Shown here in pieces: positions 60,535 through 64,000 of a stretch of 64,000 nucleotides of DNA. The notes below the pieces were generated by a model. The model saw only the letters and a list, made by a program, of their open reading frames with translations. It had not been told where the DNA came from and searched no databases. Each line of letters starts with the position of its first letter. The stretch's first letter is position 1. Made by a program: the position numbers and the translations under genes. Source of the stretch: Pseudomonas orientalis (lineage in GTDB: Bacteria; Pseudomonadota; Gammaproteobacteria; Pseudomonadales; Pseudomonadaceae); the NCBI RefSeq assembly GCF_001439815.1, contig NZ_JYLM01000016.1:1-64000 (forward strand), read 5' to 3'.

Positions 60535-62348
60535 TGAATGCTCGTCTCTGGATCAAAGGCACAGCCTTGTCACTCATGGTCTCGCTGGTGAGTTCCTGTT
60601 CACTGCAGCGCGTGAATGAATCAGCCAGCCAAGCTGAAAATGACGCTGCGACAGCCTCCCAATACAGTAGATTTCTGAGAAATCAGCAACAAGAGTCCGC
60701 GCGCGCTACGGTGGTGTTCAGCGACAAACCATGGGTATCCAAAAAACCGCTGGTCGCAAAGCGTGGTTTACCGCTGAGCATGGATTGCGATATCACCTAT
60801 CGCCCTTCGTATAACGTTGGGATCGCTGAGATTGCGCAGTACATCACTAGCGAATGTGGTGTTCCGGTCATCGTAGCCCCTGATGCAATCGACCCAAGTG
60901 TCCTTTCCAGTTCGACCCAGGGCAACTCAGGACCTGCAGTTCCACCTAGTTTGGGATCTGCCGACAACCTGGCCAACTTCATGCCCGCCGGCGTCATCGG
61001 CAATGTTCCGAGCAGCGCCCGCTCAATGAATTCGGTTGGGCTGACTGCGCCCAACTCATTCCCCATTAAGTACAGCGGCAAGCTGTCAGGGTTGTTGAAT
61101 CAAGCGACCTCCCAGTTGGGTTTAGCGTGGAATTATTCCTCCGATGATCGCAGCGTGCATGTCACTTACTTCGACACCAAGACGTTCGACGTCTGGGCAT
61201 TTGGAGATGACCAAGTCATTGAAAGCACTGTGAAGTCGGGCCTGCTGACCGCCACAGGCAGTGGGAGCAGTTCCGGTGGTGGTGGCGGCGGATCTTCGTC
61301 GACAGGTGCATCGGGTGAATCAGGCAGCAACCAGAGCACCACCGTTACCATCAAGACCTCGCTGATCGGAGACATTGAAAAAAACGTCAAGGCGATGCTG
61401 AGCCAACAGCCCCAAGGTCGGATGTTCCTCTCGCGTTCCACTGGCACCCTGACGGTAAGTGATCGACCAGAAGTACTCTCAAACGTTGCTAAATACCTGA
61501 ATTCGATCAACAGCAGTATCACCCGTCAGGTGTTGTTCAACGTCAAAGTTTTCGAGGTAACTCTCACCGACACAGACCAGACCGGCCTGGACTGGACGGC
61601 TGTCTATACGTCCTTGAGCAACAAATGGGGCTTTTCGCTGAAGAATGCCACCACCGGCATAAGCACGGGCGCGGTGTCGGGCTCGTTGAGTATTTTGGAC
61701 ACGTCGAAGTCTCCTTGGGCTGGATCCAACTTAATCATCAAAGCACTTTCCGAACAGGGCCGAATCTCGAACGTTCGCTCGCCGTCGGTCACCACGCTGA
61801 ATCTGCAGCCGGCACCCATCCAGATCGGCAACGTAAAGAGCTATGTCGCATCAAGCTCGACAACCACCACGGCTTCCGTTGGATCGTCTACTTCGCTCAC
61901 CCCCGCGACTATCACCAGCGGCTTCAACATGATGTTGCTCCCTCGAATCATCGACCAGGACAACATGTTGCTGATGATCACCCTGAGCATGAGTAGCAAA
62001 CCGACCTTCACCACTTTTACGAGCAACGGCTCCAGTGTCCAGACAGCGGATTACGACACCAAGAACCTGTCGCCCAAGGTCAAATTGCGCAGCGGTCAAA
62101 CCCTCGTACTGACTGGTTTTGAGGAGAACAGCGAAAACGCAACCAAGTCTGGCGTAGGGGATCCTGGATTCTTCGGTTTGGGCGGCAGCCGTGTCCGCAC
62201 CACAGGGCACAGCGTACTCGTAGTGCTGATTACTCCTGTTGTTGATAGCGACACAGGCAGCCCCAGCGCGGTGATTTCACCTGCTGCCAACGAGCCTTGG
62301 GGCTCTTGCCCTACCCCACTGCTGCATTGCACAGGTTCCAAGGGGTAA
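60531..62348 (+). CDS. pilN: Type IVB pilus secretin PilN
   Basis: The 605-residue outer membrane secretin has a lipobox (LVSLVSSC, Cys at about residue 23), an N0/N1-type region (NVGIAEIAQYITSECGVPVIV), a Gly/Ser linker (about 242-265: GSGSSSGGGGGGSSSTG), an N-domain (TVTIKTSLIGDIEKNVKAML) and the C-terminal secretin channel (LDWTAVYTSLSN, VTTLNLQPAPIQIGN, PKVKLRSGQTLVLTGFEE, VVLITPVV). It forms the pore through which the mating pilus passes. Coupled to pilL by ATGA. Confidence 0.95.
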   Translation: MMNARLWIKGTALSLMVSLVSSCSLQRVNESASQAENDAATASQYSRFLRNQQQESARATVVFSDKPWVSKKPLVAKRGLPLSMDCDITYRPSYNVGIAEIAQYITSECGVPVIVAPDAIDPSVLSSSTQGNSGPAVPPSLGSADNLANFMPAGVIGNVPSSARSMNSVGLTAPNSFPIKYSGKLSGLLNQATSQLGLAWNYSSDDRSVHVTYFDTKTFDVWAFGDDQVIESTVKSGLLTATGSGSSSGGGGGGSSSTGASGESGSNQSTTVTIKTSLIGDIEKNVKAMLSQQPQGRMFLSRSTGTLTVSDRPEVLSNVAKYLNSINSSITRQVLFNVKVFEVTLTDTDQTGLDWTAVYTSLSNKWGFSLKNATTGISTGAVSGSLSILDTSKSPWAGSNLIIKALSEQGRISNVRSPSVTTLNLQPAPIQIGNVKSYVASSSTTTTASVGSSTSLTPATITSGFNMMLLPRIIDQDNMLLMITLSMSSKPTFTTFTSNGSSVQTADYDTKNLSPKVKLRSGQTLVLTGFEENSENATKSGVGDPGFFGLGGSRVRTTGHSVLVVLITPVVDSDTGSPSAVISPAANEPWGSCPTPLLHCTGSKG

Positions 62349-62351
62349 GCC

Positions 62352-63683
62352 ATGGTTGCGGAAACCTCAAAAAATGCACGCTCTGCTCGAGTCCAGGTAC
62401 TCCAGTATCGTGGAAAATCATTTGTCACCGGTCTGCGCTGGCATCCGCTGGGCAGTGTCACCGGGCACATGAAGGAAGCGCGCCAGTACGGTCGTGAGCA
62501 CCACCTCGACATTGTCGCCATTAGAAGAACACCAGCCATTATTCAGGCAGGTTTTGTAGCGCGCAGCGAGGAGGTCACCAAAGGGATGTACTCGCTCGCG
62601 GCCACCCTGGCTGGACAGCTGGGGGACTCATGGATCGCGGCCTGGAAAACTGAAAGCGAGATTGACCAATATGCCCTCGTTGCTGTGTATCAAGGTGGCG
62701 TGATCTCTGGCTGCGACATGATCGGCACTGGTGCTGAGGTCCGCCGCCGAGTCGCGCAACAACGCAGTCGTGGGATCAACTTCGACAACGAGTACCTGCC
62801 CCCAGAGTTCGATATGGGCGGTCAACCACTGGACGTGGCAGAGCTGCTTCAGCCGTCGCATCTAAAACGCGAGTACCGGCTACGGCCACTCGTCTTTGGG
62901 CTATCCAAACCAGAACTTGTACAGCTGGCGGTTCTTGGCGTGCTGATCGCTGCCGGCATCATCGGATGGGCTCAATGGCAGAACCATCAGGACCAGATAG
63001 CCAAAGAGGCGGCTTTCCAGGCTGAACAGCAACGCCTGGCAGAGTTGGCCAGACTGCAGAAAGAATCCGGTATGGAACAGACGCCCCAAGCGCTTGAACA
63101 CCCTTGGGCCAAACGTCCATCTATTGCAGATTTCCTGGAGGGTTGCAGCAACGTCATTTATCAATTGCCTCTGTCCATTCAGGGATGGCAGTTCACGAGT
63201 GCCGTCTGCGACGGTGTACAGGTCTTGTCGTCTTATAAGCGCTCGGGCAATAGCACGGCCGACAAACTGATACAGGCGACGCAGGGCCACTTTTCTGATC
63301 GGCCGGCCTTCTTTGACGAGGGCAACTCGGCCACGTTGAAATTCGACATCTCGCTACCCGCAGCCGGTGATGAGCCTCTAAAAGACGCCATCGTGATGTT
63401 GGCGAACCTGTCGTCTTGGCTGCACAGCTTCACTCAAACCCCAGTGCTGAAAGAAGTGCCGGTCGTTGTGCCCATTCAACCAGCGATACCGGGCCAACCT
63501 GCGCCACCGCCGCCCCCACCGCCTCAATGGAAGCAATTCGAGCTGAGCTATGCCACTGGCATTACGCCGCTGGACTCATTATCCGGCGCACCCAGTCAGG
63601 GCTTACGGCTGCGCGAAATCACAACCAAATATGAGACCGGCCACCTTGTCTGGTCAGTAATAGGTGACCTTTATGCGAAATAA
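62352..63683 (+). CDS. pilO: Type IVB pilus assembly protein PilO (PilO2)
   Basis: The 443-residue inner membrane protein has a cytoplasmic N-terminal half (RVQVLQYRGKSFVTGLRWHPL onward), one membrane helix at about residues 185-205 (VQLAVLGVLIAAGIIGWAQW), a coiled coil (AFQAEQQRLAELARLQKES), a periplasmic part and a polyproline stretch (GQPAPPPPPPPQ) near residue 387. It links the ATPase and platform to the secretin. It starts three bases after pilN, and its end overlaps pilP by 11 bases. Confidence 0.92.
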   Translation: MVAETSKNARSARVQVLQYRGKSFVTGLRWHPLGSVTGHMKEARQYGREHHLDIVAIRRTPAIIQAGFVARSEEVTKGMYSLAATLAGQLGDSWIAAWKTESEIDQYALVAVYQGGVISGCDMIGTGAEVRRRVAQQRSRGINFDNEYLPPEFDMGGQPLDVAELLQPSHLKREYRLRPLVFGLSKPELVQLAVLGVLIAAGIIGWAQWQNHQDQIAKEAAFQAEQQRLAELARLQKESGMEQTPQALEHPWAKRPSIADFLEGCSNVIYQLPLSIQGWQFTSAVCDGVQVLSSYKRSGNSTADKLIQATQGHFSDRPAFFDEGNSATLKFDISLPAAGDEPLKDAIVMLANLSSWLHSFTQTPVLKEVPVVVPIQPAIPGQPAPPPPPPPQWKQFELSYATGITPLDSLSGAPSQGLRLREITTKYETGHLVWSVIGDLYAK

Positions 63684-64000
63684 AGCGCTGTGCTTTTTGT
63701 GCTCCATCCTTGCGTTAGGGGCACCATCGAGCTGGGCAGATGAGAACACCCTATCTGGGGTGAACGTCGGCGAGCTGGCCCAGATTCAAAGCCAGACGAT
63801 CTTGTTGAATGCCAAAGCCGAGAAGGCCAAGGCCGAAAGATCGATTAAAGGCGAAGACCAAAGTGCGACGGCGCAGCCGTCAACTGTGTTTTTTTCTCAA
63901 GGAAACCTCGCGCAGCCGGCTGCATCCTCGGCCCACAGCAGTGATGCACAGTCTGAATTGCCTGTCGTAAAAGCGGTATTCGGCTCAGCAAAACGGCTCC
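63673..64000 (+). CDS. pilP: Type IVB pilus protein PilP (5' part, cut by the window edge)
   Basis: The visible 109 codons start with a signal peptide (MRNKALCFLCSILALGAPSSWA) followed by ENTLSGVNVGELAQIQSQTILLNAKAEKAKAE, the helical segment typical of the PilP family on R64-like pilus clusters, and a Ser/Gln/Ala-rich linker. The gene is incomplete; its C-terminal PilP domain lies beyond 64000. The ATG at 63673 overlaps the end of pilO. Confidence 0.88.
   Translation, partial: MRNKALCFLCSILALGAPSSWADENTLSGVNVGELAQIQSQTILLNAKAEKAKAERSIKGEDQSATAQPSTVFFSQGNLAQPAASSAHSSDAQSELPVVKAVFGSAKRL

Larger units (their letters stand above)
38850..64000 (+). mobile_element. Integrative conjugative element of the PFGI-1/pKLC102/PAPI-1 family (left part, continues beyond the window)
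   Basis: The element begins at the tRNA-Lys scar and runs off the right edge. Support: parA directly beside the att site; the family-specific order dnaB, ndpA, parB, DUF2857, STY4528-type rep, PFL_4669 protein, DUF3158, ssb, topoisomerase, PcfJ, helicase, then pilL-N-O-P for a type IVB conjugative pilus; nearly all genes on one strand with many ATGA overlaps; visibly lower GC and weaker G/C preference at third positions than the chromosome; and no REP/REPIN at all, against six in the 38.8 kb before it. Integrase, relaxase and coupling proteins are not in view. Confidence 0.93.

Noticed and set aside
38850..64000. Prophage
   Set aside because: No capsid, tail, portal, terminase or lysis genes; the gene set is that of a conjugative island with a type IVB pilus.

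Overview
The window reads as a Pseudomonas chromosome of the fluorescens group carrying the left part of an integrative and conjugative element (ICE). The chromosomal part (about 1-38,850) is GC-rich, has Pseudomonas codon use, carries many REP/REPIN palindromes of the GTGGGAGGGGGCTTGCC type, and follows from memory much of the P. aeruginosa PA4513-PA4541 gene order (PepSY flavoreductase, piuA, piuC, Sel1 protein, speC, chemoreceptor, ampE, ampD, DUF1631, nadC, pilA, pilC, pilD, coaE, yacG, ndh, tRNA).

Layout of the chromosome: a frame-disrupted small secreted protein; prfC (-); a four-gene osmoprotectant ABC transporter (+); speC-type ornithine/lysine decarboxylase with a structured leader; Sel1 protein and piuC (-) facing piuA (+) and a membrane flavoreductase, an iron-uptake module with a candidate Fur box between; phoD (-); the fructose PTS operon fruBKA (-) facing fruR/cra (+) with a perfect Cra operator; tatD; a zinc-ribbon membrane protein broken by a GCAT repeat; a chemoreceptor; ampDE; DUF1631; nadC; tRNA-Thr; pilA, then pilC-pilD-coaE-yacG with no pilB; small conserved Pseudomonas genes; ndh; tRNA-Pro.

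At 38,850-38,894 lie the last 45 bases of a tRNA-Lys gene without its 5' half. This is the att scar of an ICE that fills the rest of the window and runs off the right edge. The element belongs to the PFGI-1/pKLC102/PAPI-1 (SPI-7-like) family: parA next to att, DUF2786, HNH nuclease, dnaB, HicA-like protein, NdpA, Arc-like protein, parB, DUF2857, an STY4528-type replication protein, PFL_4669 family protein, DUF3158, ssb, an RMF/CrpP-like protein of 65 residues, topoisomerase IA, PcfJ-domain protein, SNF2 helicase, and the start of a type IVB conjugative pilus cluster pilL-pilN-pilO-pilP. The integrase, the relaxase, the mating-pair ATPases and the intact tRNA-Lys should lie to the right.

The ICE genes form tightly coupled operons (repeated ATGA overlaps) that together look like a self-replicating, self-partitioning module: ParA/ParB partition, DnaB, SSB and topoisomerase for replication, and a replication protein followed at once by a tandem 57-bp repeat array that is a strong candidate for the origin. 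The signals I rate highest are non-coding: (i) that array, whose internal hairpin is kept by compensating base changes; (ii) four phased palindromes of one sequence inside the replication gene, present in all three reading frames; and (iii) hairpins that overlap the ribosome binding region of several ICE operon heads.
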